DNA of 64,000 nt, taken from an uncultured Acidimicrobiales bacterium (GTDB lineage: Bacteria; Actinomycetota; Acidimicrobiia; Acidimicrobiales; Aldehydirespiratoraceae). The DNA is taken from the NCBI GenBank assembly GCA_905480195.1, contig CAJQPN010000001.1:1-64000 (forward strand), in the 5' to 3' direction. Below, in pieces: positions 1-7,699 of the stretch. The position numbers and the translations under genes are program-made. Every line of letters begins with the position of its first letter. The stretch's first letter is position 1. The notes below the pieces were generated by a model. It had not been told where the DNA came from. It made no database searches and worked only from the letters and a program-made list of their open reading frames with translations.

Positions 1-402
1 GAGGGTGGTGTTGAGCGCCTCGGTGACGTGGTAATCCCAGCATTTGCCGACGATGCAAACGACTTCGGTACCGGCGGCGACAAGGTTCGCCAGGGTCTGG
101 TCCGAGTCGACCTTTCCTTTGGCTCGACGAGTCGAACCGAAGGCGACGAACTTCGACGTCGACAACGAGAGCTCGGTGCGCGCCCGGGCGAAGAACTCGT
201 CGTCCTTCGGGTTGGCACCCGGCCAGCCACCCTCGATGTAGGCGACCCCGAGCCGGTCGAGTTGCTCCGCGATGCGGAGCTTGTCGTCGACCGTGAGCGA
301 GATACCTTCGAGTTGGCTGCCGTCGCGCAGGGTGGTGTCGTAGATGTCGACCGCCGTCGGCCACGACGGGTCGCGATGCGCGGAACGGTCGATCACGGTC
401 AT
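1..402 (-). CDS. cimA: (R)-citramalate synthase, N-terminal part (cut by the window edge)
   Basis: Only the first 134 codons lie in the window; the 3' end is beyond position 1. The translation begins [11 protein letters not shown] and carries the alpha-isopropylmalate/homocitrate synthase family signature DTTLRDGSQ at residues 22-30, followed by [12 protein letters not shown], which is typical of the CimA-like branch rather than LeuA. CimA condenses acetyl-CoA with pyruvate to citramalate, the entry to a threonine-independent route to 2-oxobutyrate and isoleucine. Its ATG overlaps the ilvE stop by one base (TGATG), so the two are probably translationally coupled in a leuB-ilvE-cimA operon. 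A distant alternative is another Re/Si-specific acyl-CoA lyase, but the neighbours favour CimA. Confidence 0.85.
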   Translation of the reverse strand, partial: MTVIDRSAHRDPSWPTAVDIYDTTLRDGSQLEGISLTVDDKLRIAEQLDRLGVAYIEGGWPGANPKDDEFFARARTELSLSTSKFVAFGSTRRAKGKVDSDQTLANLVAAGTEVVCIVGKCWDYHVTEALNTTL

Positions 403-1319
403 CAACCCGCCAGTTCGTTCCAGGCGCGGTACTTGTCGTTGCGACCGCGGACGAGGTCGGCGTATGCAGCGGCAAGTGCGGTGGTGGCTGGGCCGGGGCA
501 CGGCACCGTGCGGTCATCGACCGAGTTCACGGCCGAGACCTCAGCTGCGGTCCCGACGACGAAGATCTCATCGGCGATGTAAAGGTCGCTGCGAGCCAGA
601 TCACCGATCTCGATGTTGATGCCGAGGTCGGCGGCGAGCCTCATCACGGTGTCTTGGGTGATGCCGGGAAGTGCACCTGACGAAGACGGCGGGGTGATGA
701 CGACATCCCCCTTCGCGCAGAACAGGTTCTCACCCGAGCACTCGCTCACGAGACCAGCGCCATTGAGCATGATTGCCTCGTCATAGCCCGCGTTGAGGGC
801 TTCCATCTTGGCGAGCGTGCTGTTGGCATAGTTGCCGGTGGTCTTGGCCGCCGGCGGCATGATGTTGTGGTCGTGGCGCGTCCAGGAACTGATCTTCATC
901 CGCACGCCCTTGCTGACCGCGTCATCGCCCAGATACGCACCCCACGGCCACGCCGCGATCGCAATATCGGTGGTGCACGCACCCGTGGCGAGGCCCATCT
1001 CGCCGAAGCCGTAGTAGGCGATGGGCCGCAGGTAGCACGCGTCGAGACCGGAATCGGCAACGACGTCTTTGCACGCCTGGACGATCGTCGCAACGTCGAA
1101 CGGCATCGGCATGCCCAGGATCTTGGCCGAGTTGTACAAGCGTTCGATGTGCTCCGTCAGCCGAAAGATCGCAGGTCCCTGCTCGGTCTCGTACGCACGG
1201 ATCCCCTCAAAGACGCCCGTGCCGTAATGGAGCGTGTGGGTGAGGACGTGGATCTTTGCGTCTTCCCACGGAACCATCTCGCCGTTCATCCAGATGTTGG
1301 GGGTTGTTTCGATGGGCAT
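402..1319 (-). CDS. ilvE: Branched-chain amino acid aminotransferase
   Basis: Class IV PLP aminotransferase of 305 residues, the usual IlvE length. It interconverts 2-oxo acids and Leu/Ile/Val in the last step of branched-chain synthesis. [13 protein letters not shown] near residues 31-43 is the family N-terminal signature, and the Schiff-base lysine is K159 in [11 protein letters not shown]. The ATG is preceded by GAGGAG, which overlaps the leuB stop, so leuB and ilvE are closely coupled (9 nt apart). The stop overlaps the cimA start. It is probably controlled by the attenuator upstream of leuB. D-amino acid aminotransferase or ADC lyase share the fold, but sequence and context favour IlvE. 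Confidence 0.93.
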   Translation of the reverse strand: MPIETTPNIWMNGEMVPWEDAKIHVLTHTLHYGTGVFEGIRAYETEQGPAIFRLTEHIERLYNSAKILGMPMPFDVATIVQACKDVVADSGLDACYLRPIAYYGFGEMGLATGACTTDIAIAAWPWGAYLGDDAVSKGVRMKISSWTRHDHNIMPPAAKTTGNYANSTLAKMEALNAGYDEAIMLNGAGLVSECSGENLFCAKGDVVITPPSSSGALPGITQDTVMRLAADLGINIEIGDLARSDLYIADEIFVVGTAAEVSAVNSVDDRTVPCPGPATTALAAAYADLVRGRNDKYRAWNELAG

Positions 1320-1328
1320 GAGTGCTCC

Positions 1329-2294
1329 TCAGAGACGGGCGACGACCAGGTCGCCGATCTCGCTGGTGGATCCGGTGAGTGTGTTCGGGTTGGCGCACGC
1401 CGCCCGAATGCGATCGGCCGCCTCGGTCTCACCAAGGTGGTCCAACATCATCGCACCGCTCAAGATGGCGGCGACAGGGTTTGCCTTGCCCGTGCCGACA
1501 ATGTCGGGTGCCGAGCCGTGCACCGGCTCGAACATCGACATGCCGCTCGGGTTGAGGTTCGCGGTGGGTGCCAGGCCGATTCCACCCGAGATGGCGCCAC
1601 CGAGATCAGTCAGGATGTCGCCGAAGAGGTTGTCGGTGACGATCACGTCGTAACTCTCGGGCCGATCGACGAAGTAGATGCACGCAGCATCGACATGGTT
1701 GTACGCCGTCTCGACCTCGGGATACTCGCCGGCGACCTCGTTGAACGTTCGCTCCCACAGGTCACCTGCGAAAGTGAGGACATTGGTCTTGTGGACGAGC
1801 GTGCAGTGCTTGTTTCGCTTCATCGCCAACTCGAAGGCGTAGCGGACACAGCGCTCGACTCCATGGCGGGTGTTGACCGAACCCTGGGTCGCGATCTCGT
1901 AGGGCGTCCCCTTTCGCAGGAACCCACCTTCACCGGCGTAGGTACCTTCGGTGTTTTCGCGGATCACGACGAAGTCGTGGCCTGGGGCGACGAAGGGCCG
2001 GTAGTTGATGTAGAGGTCGAGTTCGAAGCGCATGCGCAGAAGCAGGCCTCGCTCAATCAGGCCCGGCGGGACGTCGGGGGTGCCGACGGCACCGGCGTAC
2101 AGAGCGTCGATACCGCGCCATTCCTCGATGATCTCGTCAGGAAGGACAGTGCCGTCCTTCAGGTAGCGCTCGCCACCGAGGTCATAGTCGATGCGGTCGT
2201 ACTCGATGCCGAGCGCGTCGATGACCTTCAGGCCCTCGGTGATGACCTCGGGACCGATGCCGTCGCCACCCATGATGCCGATGCGATGCGCCAT
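1329..2294 (-). CDS. leuB: 3-isopropylmalate dehydrogenase
   Basis: Isopropylmalate/isocitrate dehydrogenase family, 321 residues. The chosen start is the ATG before AHRIGIMGGDGIGPEV (signature GGDGIGPEV at residues 9-17). AGGGAG lies about 10 nt upstream, and a longer in-frame extension to 2354 would run through the attenuator hairpin. DNLFGDILTDLGG supplies the metal-binding aspartates, and FEPVHGSAPDIVGTG is the NAD-binding region. LeuB oxidatively decarboxylates 3-isopropylmalate. The same enzyme handles 3-methylmalate in the citramalate route, which fits cimA downstream. It is the first gene of a leuB-ilvE-cimA operon. Confidence 0.92.
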   Translation of the reverse strand: MAHRIGIMGGDGIGPEVITEGLKVIDALGIEYDRIDYDLGGERYLKDGTVLPDEIIEEWRGIDALYAGAVGTPDVPPGLIERGLLLRMRFELDLYINYRPFVAPGHDFVVIRENTEGTYAGEGGFLRKGTPYEIATQGSVNTRHGVERCVRYAFELAMKRNKHCTLVHKTNVLTFAGDLWERTFNEVAGEYPEVETAYNHVDAACIYFVDRPESYDVIVTDNLFGDILTDLGGAISGGIGLAPTANLNPSGMSMFEPVHGSAPDIVGTGKANPVAAILSGAMMLDHLGETEAADRIRAACANPNTLTGSTSEIGDLVVARL

Positions 2295-2310
2295 GTTTGT
2301 GAAACTCCCT

Positions 2311-2340
2311 GAAACAAGAAAATCCGCCCACCAGAGCGGA
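2311..2340 (-). terminator. Attenuator terminator hairpin before leuB
   Basis: On the minus strand TCCGC (2340-2336) and GCGGA (2327-2323) form a short GC-rich stem, extendable by one G-T pair, around an 8-nt loop. TTTTCTTGTTTC follows directly. This is a stem plus U-rich tract about 30 nt before the leuB start, in the right place for a conditional terminator. The stem is short (5-6 bp), so efficiency is uncertain. Confidence 0.6.
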
Positions 2341-2346
2341 CGGAGG

Positions 2347-2374
2347 CCGCGCACGCCGGATGCCCGACGTGCGC
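2347..2374 (-). promoter_or_regulatory. Attenuator hairpin preceding the leuB terminator
   Basis: GCGCACG (2374-2368) and CGTGCGC (2355-2349) are a perfect 7-bp inverted repeat. The first arm begins at the last base of the leader-peptide stop codon. GCGG (2350-2347) can instead pair with CCGC (2339-2336), which would sequester the 5' arm of the terminator stem. The segment therefore has the mutually exclusive pairing expected of a ribosome-controlled attenuator. Pairings were found by eye; no folding energy was calculated. Confidence 0.55.
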
Positions 2375-2409
2375 TACGAAATGCTGATGATGAGCGCGGT
2401 AGCCATCAC
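2374..2409 (-). CDS. Branched-chain amino acid leader peptide
   Basis: An 11-codon reading frame, GTG start, encodes MMATALIISIS (valine codon read as initiator Met) and stops with TAG. One Leu and three Ile codons among eleven is the control-codon enrichment expected of a leucine/isoleucine attenuator peptide. The GTG lies exactly 7 nt after a TAGGCT -10 element with no Shine-Dalgarno, so it is probably translated from the first base of the mRNA. The stop codon abuts the first arm of the hairpin before the leuB terminator. Known actinobacterial ilv and leu leaders have the same arrangement; this one is my inference from sequence. Confidence 0.65.
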   Translation of the reverse strand: MMATALIISIS

Positions 2410-2416
2410 GCCCGCG

Positions 2417-2445
2417 AGCCTACCGGGCTGACAACTCGCTCTCAA
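2417..2445 (-). promoter_or_regulatory. Promoter of the leuB-ilvE-cimA operon
   Basis: On the minus strand, TTGAGA (2445-2440), a 17-bp spacer and TAGGCT (2422-2417) form a good sigma-70-like promoter. Transcription should begin at or next to the GTG of the leader peptide at 2409. Confidence 0.65.
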
Positions 2446-2463
2446 TCGGCCGGGTGGCGGCGA

Positions 2464-2469
2464 TATCGT
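2464..2469 (+). promoter_or_regulatory. Leaderless -10 element of greA
   Basis: TATCGT lies 6 nt before the greA ATG, with no Shine-Dalgarno sequence. The predicted transcription start is the start codon itself. Confidence 0.55.
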
Positions 2470-2475
2470 GCACCT

Positions 2476-2952
2476 ATGGCAGCAGCACAGCAGCTTTCCC
2501 AGGCCGCCTTCGACCGACTCAAGGCCGAGTACGACGACCTGACTTCGCGCGGCCGCATCGATATCGCTCGCAAGATCGAAGCCGCTCGCGAACTCGGCGA
2601 CCTCTCCGAGAACGGCGACTACCACGCCGCTAAAGAGGAACAGGGCAAGATGGAGGGTCGCATCATGCACCTCAGCCGCATGATCGAAGACGCCGTGATC
2701 GTCGAGAACGATGGCGGCGGCGATTCGGTCATGACCGGCGCCATCGTCACGATCGTCTTCGACGGTGACGACGAAGACGATGCTGAGCGTTACCTCGTCG
2801 GCTCGATCGAAGAGCAGGCCGACGACGTCACGGTCGTGTCTCCGGGCTCACCGATGGGCGCTGCACTGCTTGGTGCGGCGGTTGGTGACGAGGTCGAGTA
2901 CGAAACCCCCTCCGGCGCAACGCTCAAAATCAGGGTCCTCGCGATCGACTGA
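2476..2952 (+). CDS. greA: Transcription elongation factor GreA
   Basis: 158 residues, the normal GreA length. It binds the RNA polymerase secondary channel and stimulates transcript cleavage in backtracked complexes. The N-terminal coiled coil carries the conserved tip LGDLSENGDYHAAKEE at residues 40-55, with acidic D42 and E45 as catalytic residues. The C-terminal half is the FKBP-like domain, ending VEYETPSGATLKI. The chosen ATG has a TANNNT element 6 nt upstream; a frame open to 2191 runs into the divergent leuB leader and is rejected. It is followed after 21 nt by an unrelated exported cupredoxin. Confidence 0.94.
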   Translation: MAAAQQLSQAAFDRLKAEYDDLTSRGRIDIARKIEAARELGDLSENGDYHAAKEEQGKMEGRIMHLSRMIEDAVIVENDGGGDSVMTGAIVTIVFDGDDEDDAERYLVGSIEEQADDVTVVSPGSPMGAALLGAAVGDEVEYETPSGATLKIRVLAID

Positions 2953-2960
2953 CCGGCCGC

Positions 2961-2966
2961 TACCGT
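2961..2966 (+). promoter_or_regulatory. Leaderless -10 element of the cupredoxin gene
   Basis: TACCGT lies 7 nt before the ATG at 2974, within the short gap after greA; no Shine-Dalgarno is visible. Confidence 0.5.
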
Positions 2967-2973
2967 CGCCCTC

Positions 2974-3483
2974 ATGCGTGCGGGCCTCGCCATCGTCCTC
3001 TGCCTCATCACGGCCTCGTGCGCCGGCGACGACCCCGTGGGTCTGTTCGCCCAGTCGCGTGTTGACGCCGAACCGATCGTCGAGTCAGTGACGCTCGACG
3101 TCGACTCCCTGGCCGATGACACCGCCGAACCTGAAAACGCAGTTCCGGCACGGGTCGAGATTCCCGATGCCGCTCTTGACGAGACCGACCGACGAACCGT
3201 CAACATCGACATCCGAGACAACGTCTTCGAACCGCGTGTCGTCGTCGTCACGGTCGGGACCAAGATCACCTGGACCAACCAGGGACGCAACGAGCACAAC
3301 GTACGGCCGGCGACTGACGGTGCCTTCGAGTCGATCTCGGCAGCGGCGCTAGCGGTGAAGGGCGACTCCGAGTCGCTCGCGTTCGCCGAGCCCGGCGATT
3401 ATCGCTACTTCTGCAGTCTGCACGGCACGGCGACCAACGGACAGACCGGCCGTATCATCGTCGTTCCGGCCGATTCGGCGTGA
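2974..3483 (+). CDS. Cupredoxin-domain lipoprotein
   Basis: 169 residues. A short signal peptide ends in the lipobox LITASC (C16), so it is probably anchored outside the membrane. An acidic linker is followed from about residue 75 by a plastocyanin/azurin-like domain: H108 in GRNEHNV, C147 and H150 in YFCSLHG, the expected copper ligands. At the axial position, where related domains usually show Met (GGM-TG), this protein has Q157 in NGQTG. Gln is the axial ligand in stellacyanin-type sites, so copper binding remains plausible. It lies just ahead of a beta-helix lipoprotein and a di-heme protein, suggesting an extracytoplasmic redox function. The partner is unknown. Confidence 0.8.
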   Translation: MRAGLAIVLCLITASCAGDDPVGLFAQSRVDAEPIVESVTLDVDSLADDTAEPENAVPARVEIPDAALDETDRRTVNIDIRDNVFEPRVVVVTVGTKITWTNQGRNEHNVRPATDGAFESISAAALAVKGDSESLAFAEPGDYRYFCSLHGTATNGQTGRIIVVPADSA

Positions 3484-3532
3484 GCGAACGAGACCGCTAC
3501 CCTCACCGGCGGACCACACCTGGAGGGATGTG

Positions 3533-4960
3533 ATGCGCCGATTCCTGGCTCTCTTGTTCACACTGGCGCTCGCCGCGGCGGCCTGCGGCAGCGATCCCGA
3601 CGAGGGTGCCGGCACCAGCACCGGTGCCAGCGAGCCGGGGGCCGACACCAGTGAGCCTGAAGAACAACTGGACCCTGAGCCTGACGAGGACAACCCTGAC
3701 GAGGACAACAAGGTCGACGAGGAACCCGAGCCAGAAGCGGAAGCCGAACCAGTAGCGGATCCGAACCCACTCGGGGCGCTCCGCGTTCCCGAGGACTATC
3801 CCACCATTCAGGAAGCCGTCGACGCTGCAGCCCCCGGCGACATCGTGCTGATCGGTGAGGGCGTCTACAACGAGTCCGTCTCGGTCGAGACCGACAACAT
3901 CGTCATCCGCGGCGTCGACCGGCAAGGCGTCGTGCTCGACGGGATGCACTCCGAGGATCTCGCGAACGGCATCATCGTGTTTGCGAACGGCGTCGCCGTC
4001 GAGAACCTGACCGTGCAAAACTATTACAGCAACGGCGTGTTCTTCACCGGCGACTACGACTCTGACTTTCTCCTTGAGGGCTACCGGATCAGCCATGTCA
4101 CAGCGCTCAACAACCGCAAGTACGGGCTCTATGCGTTCAACGCCACCTACGGCCTGATCGAGAACAGCTACGCCGCTGGCCACACCGATTCGGGGTACTA
4201 CGTCGGCCAGTGTCAGCCGTGCCGGGTCCTGCTGACCAACAACATCTCGGAGTACAACACCCTCGCCTACTCCGGCACGAATGCCGGTGGTGAGTTGTAC
4301 GTAGTCAACAACGAGTTCCGTCTCAACCGCATCGGTGTCACACCCAACACGCTCAGCTCCGAGGAGCTCGCCCCGCAGCGCAGCGGCGTGTTCGCAGGCA
4401 ACTGGATCCACTCCAACGGCAATCCTGAGACGAGTAAGGGCGGCGACATCTGGGAACTTGCATACGGCGTTGGCATGGTGCTCCCTGGCGCCAACGAAAA
4501 CCTGATCCTGCGGAACCTGATCGAGAACAACCGCAATGGCGGTGTAGCAATCTCGTTCCTCCCGGACGGTGACATCTTGTGGCAAGCGACCGACAACCAG
4601 ATCCGAGAGAACGTCTTCATCGGCAACGGCATCGACATCGTGATGGTGCAGCAGGCTCCGGGGGATGGTCTCGGCAACTGCTTCGCCGGCAACAACTACA
4701 CGTCGTCGCGACCCGCCGACATCGAAACCGTTTTGCCCTGCGACGGGCCTCAGGGCGACGTCAGCGACATGATTGGCATCGAATTCTTCGCCCCGCCGGC
4801 GGCGGACGAGAACGTTGCGTACGAAGACGTCGCAAGTCCCGGCGCACCTGATCAGCCCGGGATGGCTGATCCGTTGACTGCGCCAGCGGTGACGGCCGAC
4901 GTAATTCCAGAGTTCGATACGTTCGACCTCGATGCGATCACGGTTCCCTCCGGCGGTTGA
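3533..4960 (+). CDS. Right-handed beta-helix lipoprotein
   Basis: About 475 residues. The signal peptide has a lipobox ending at C18 (ALAAAACGS), followed by an Asp/Glu/Pro-rich tether to about residue 75. The domain starts VPEDYPTIQEAVDAAAPGD, the usual entry to pectate-lyase-type or NosD-type parallel beta-helices, and repeats Asn-rich strands (NNRKYGLY, NNISEYN, NRNGGVAI). The ATG at 3533 sits 5 nt after GGAGGG; a GTG one codon earlier is spaced too closely. Such proteins bind or cleave polysaccharides or act as carbohydrate-binding periplasmic proteins. No catalytic residues can be assigned. The di-heme protein gene overlaps its 3' end by 29 nt. Confidence 0.8.
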   Translation: MRRFLALLFTLALAAAACGSDPDEGAGTSTGASEPGADTSEPEEQLDPEPDEDNPDEDNKVDEEPEPEAEAEPVADPNPLGALRVPEDYPTIQEAVDAAAPGDIVLIGEGVYNESVSVETDNIVIRGVDRQGVVLDGMHSEDLANGIIVFANGVAVENLTVQNYYSNGVFFTGDYDSDFLLEGYRISHVTALNNRKYGLYAFNATYGLIENSYAAGHTDSGYYVGQCQPCRVLLTNNISEYNTLAYSGTNAGGELYVVNNEFRLNRIGVTPNTLSSEELAPQRSGVFAGNWIHSNGNPETSKGGDIWELAYGVGMVLPGANENLILRNLIENNRNGGVAISFLPDGDILWQATDNQIRENVFIGNGIDIVMVQQAPGDGLGNCFAGNNYTSSRPADIETVLPCDGPQGDVSDMIGIEFFAPPAADENVAYEDVASPGAPDQPGMADPLTAPAVTADVIPEFDTFDLDAITVPSGG

Positions 4961-6377
4961 TGCCATTCGTCTGACGCTTTGTGGCGTCGTCGTGATCCTC
5001 ACTCTTCTCGGGGTGGGCTGCAGTGGCGACGCCCAGAGCGCAGACACGTCGCTGCCTCACACCTTCGGGGCCGAAGACGCGGCCGATCCATCGGCTGCAG
5101 CTGATCTCGTTCGCGCCGAGCCCGTACCGGTTGCCGAGGCACCTTCCTGGCTGATCGAACGAGCCGGCGACGCGACCACCACCTTCGAGGTCAGCGAGCG
5201 GTCATACAACCTGTCGGCCCGCAACGTCGGGCTCACGGCACGCATTCGGTTCGCCGGTGGTGACGAGATCTTCGAAGCGGTCTTCACCCCGGCATCGGGT
5301 CTCGGTCCCGACTTCAACGGCGACGGCTGCACCGCATGCCACGTCAACAACGGACGTCAGGGCGCGCCGCTCGACGGTGCGTACCTCGGCATCGGCCCGG
5401 TCGTCCATGTCTCTCAAGCTGGCGCCAGTGAGTTCGAGGCACCGTTCGCCCTTCCCGGCTACGGGACCCGCCTTCAGACGTACGCAGTCGATGGCGGGCC
5501 CGAAGCACAGATCAACATCCTCTGGGAATACGAGGAGGGCGAGTATCCCGACGGCACGAGCTACCAGCTCCGCCGACCCATCGTCTCCGTCGTCGGACGT
5601 GAGGGCATGCTGCCGGCCGGTACCGAGCTGAGCCTTCGCATCCCACCCCAGGTCGCAGGGCCTGGGCTGCTCGAGTTCGTGCCGAAGGCCGACATCGTTG
5701 CCGCCGCCGATCCCGGCGACGCCGACGGCGATGGCATCTCCGGCGAAGTTCAGTGGATCCTTGACGCCGATGGCGCACGTCGGATCGGACGCCACGGCTG
5801 GAAGGCCGAGAGCGTCGATCTGATCCACCAGTCGGCCGGTGCGCTCGCCGAAGACATCGGAATCAGTACGTCGCTCGACCCCGACGGTGACGGCATCGAG
5901 TTGAACGACGAAGATCTCGCCGACCTTGCGTTCTACGTGGAGGCCTTGGCGATCCCCGCCGGCCGCAACGTCGACGACCCGACGGTGATCGCAGGAGCGA
6001 ACCTGTTCGCATCGATCGGGTGCACCCGATGCCACACCCCAGAGCAGCGCACCGGCAAGACCAATACGCCCGAGCTCGATGACCTCGTCATTTATCCCTT
6101 CACCGATCTGTTGCTCCACGACATGGGACCGGGGCTCGCCGACGGTCGACCCGTCTACGCCGCGTCGGGCAGCGAGTGGCGCACGGCGCCGCTCTGGGGT
6201 GTGGGACTGCTCGACGAAGTCAACGGGCACCAGTCGCTCCTCCACGACGGTCGCGCTCGCTCAGTGGAGGAAGCCATCCTCTGGCATGGTGGCGAGGCAC
6301 AGCGGGTCACCGATGCCTTCAAGACCCTCACCGGTGAACAACGCGCAGCCATCATTGCCTTCGTCGAGAGCCGTTGA
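4932..6377 (+). CDS. Di-heme oxidoreductase (COG3488-like) lipoprotein
   Basis: 481 residues with a lipobox LLGVGC (C30) and two c-type heme sites, CTACH at 133-137 and CTRCH at 364-368. The C-terminal half carries LLHDMGPGLADG, EWRTAPLWGVG, LLHDGRARSVEEAILWHGGEA, which I recognise as the di-heme oxidoreductase (DUF1111/COG3488) family, distantly related to MauG and cytochrome c peroxidase. Expected role: extracytoplasmic electron transfer or peroxidase-like chemistry. The ATG at 4932 overlaps the preceding gene by 29 nt and is the only start that includes the full signal peptide. It ends 2 nt before the stop of the convergent peptidase gene. The substrate is unknown. Confidence 0.87.
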   Translation: MRSRFPPAVDAIRLTLCGVVVILTLLGVGCSGDAQSADTSLPHTFGAEDAADPSAAADLVRAEPVPVAEAPSWLIERAGDATTTFEVSERSYNLSARNVGLTARIRFAGGDEIFEAVFTPASGLGPDFNGDGCTACHVNNGRQGAPLDGAYLGIGPVVHVSQAGASEFEAPFALPGYGTRLQTYAVDGGPEAQINILWEYEEGEYPDGTSYQLRRPIVSVVGREGMLPAGTELSLRIPPQVAGPGLLEFVPKADIVAAADPGDADGDGISGEVQWILDADGARRIGRHGWKAESVDLIHQSAGALAEDIGISTSLDPDGDGIELNDEDLADLAFYVEALAIPAGRNVDDPTVIAGANLFASIGCTRCHTPEQRTGKTNTPELDDLVIYPFTDLLLHDMGPGLADGRPVYAASGSEWRTAPLWGVGLLDEVNGHQSLLHDGRARSVEEAILWHGGEAQRVTDAFKTLTGEQRAAIIAFVESR

Positions 6378-6379
6378 CC

Positions 6380-7699
6380 TCAGGCGCAGCGGTCGATGCG
6401 GACCCTGCCATCCACCATTCCAGCGGTACCGCCGACCCCGATGCCCCATCGGCTCAGTTCCTCGAAAAGTTCGTTCGTGTCGCGCGCAGTATCGCCCACC
6501 ACATCCCAACGAAGGCATGCTGAGCCGTTGCGGTCGCGATAAACGGTGATCGCATCACCGCCCCAACCGGTAGCTGCGATCTGTCCGGGATCGGTCAGAA
6601 ATGTGAGCGCAGCGATCAACGCTCGGCCTCCTCGACCCTCCCACAGCACCTCTCCATCGACAGCAGGCGAGGCAACCTCGATCGGGTCGAGGTTCGCAGC
6701 ATTGAGCGGCATCGAAACGACCTCGCTACTCGGGGCACCGTTGATCAGAACATCGTCGATGGCGGTGATGCCTGCTTCGGCAACGAGGCGATCGATCCAG
6801 ATACGGCCCGCGTCGTAGACCGAGGTCTGGTAGATCAGAAAACCGAGATCGAGCGAGAAGAGACCACCCGGGTCAAAGCTCAGCTCCTCATCTCGGAGCA
6901 GCGAGGCCTCCGCCGGCGTCAGGGTGGCGCGCCATTCCTGCTCGACCCACGACGCGCTGCCCTCGATAGCCGCAGCGAACGTCCAGCCGACATCACCGTC
7001 ATCAGCCAACTCGTCTCGACCGAGATCGAAGTGCTGATCGTCGAACGCATGCACCAGCTCGTGAACGATGGTGGATTTGGTACTGGGCGTCAGTTCGCCG
7101 ACCGATCGCACCAGGAGGCGGTCCGAGGTGGGGAAGTACACCCCAAGCACCCCGCTGGATACGAAGACGTCGTAGATGTCGAGAAAATCCTCGGTCACGG
7201 CGAAGAACCCGATCGCGCGAGCGAAGGCGAGACTCGCCTCAGCCGCCGTCGGGTCCGCCTCGAGCTGCTCACGAATGTCATCGAGCACGATCTCGGTCAT
7301 TGCGTCGACGCTCACGACTTCGACACCAGGTCGCTCCACGAATGATCGTTGCCGGGTCGCTTCGATGAACGCCATTGCCTCATCGACAAACGCCATGAGC
7401 TCGGTGTCGGCGTTCGATGCGGGAGTACCGCTCGTCGTGGTCTCGATCGGTTTGCTGCTCGGCGGAGGGGCCTTCGACGTCAGGGGCGTCTCGTCGGTCG
7501 ACTCGTCGTCGTGAAACATCTCCTCGGTCTCGACGGGATCGTCGGAAACGTCAAGTTCCTCGCCATCGTCGAACAGGCCGAGCGTGGCATGCACGACGAA
7601 GCCGAGCACGACAAGGCTGGTGACCACGACTGCACCGCGAAGCAACCAGATCGAAGCGGCACCGACCTCTGCGTTGTCCATCGGGATCTGGTCGTTCAT
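6380..7699 (-). CDS. Membrane-anchored HExxH metallopeptidase-like protein
   Basis: 439 residues. One membrane segment (about 17-40) is followed by an acidic Ser/Thr/Pro linker to about residue 98, placing the rest outside the cell. HELVHAFDDQHF (HELVH at 213-217) is a zinc metallopeptidase motif. E246 in EGSASWVEQEW is a plausible third ligand, giving a gluzincin-like site. The C-terminal domain shows no recognised motif. The ATG overlaps the stop of the upstream IclR regulator (ATGA), so the two are co-translated. A peptidase coupled to a leucine-biosynthesis regulator could supply amino acids, but that is speculation; the substrate is unknown. Confidence 0.7.
   Translation of the reverse strand: MNDQIPMDNAEVGAASIWLLRGAVVVTSLVVLGFVVHATLGLFDDGEELDVSDDPVETEEMFHDDESTDETPLTSKAPPPSSKPIETTTSGTPASNADTELMAFVDEAMAFIEATRQRSFVERPGVEVVSVDAMTEIVLDDIREQLEADPTAAEASLAFARAIGFFAVTEDFLDIYDVFVSSGVLGVYFPTSDRLLVRSVGELTPSTKSTIVHELVHAFDDQHFDLGRDELADDGDVGWTFAAAIEGSASWVEQEWRATLTPAEASLLRDEELSFDPGGLFSLDLGFLIYQTSVYDAGRIWIDRLVAEAGITAIDDVLINGAPSSEVVSMPLNAANLDPIEVASPAVDGEVLWEGRGGRALIAALTFLTDPGQIAATGWGGDAITVYRDRNGSACLRWDVVGDTARDTNELFEELSRWGIGVGGTAGMVDGRVRIDRCA

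Noticed and set aside
28-582. Open frame on the plus strand at the left edge
   Set aside because: It is antisense to cimA and ilvE, both of which have clear family motifs; no RBS or homology on this strand.
867-2312. Long plus-strand frame of 481 codons
   Set aside because: It lies opposite ilvE and leuB. Frames of this length appear by chance opposite GC-rich genes with strong third-position bias.
3503-5047. Minus-strand frame of 514 codons
   Set aside because: Antisense to the beta-helix lipoprotein gene, which has a lipobox, SD and domain motifs; the minus frame has none.
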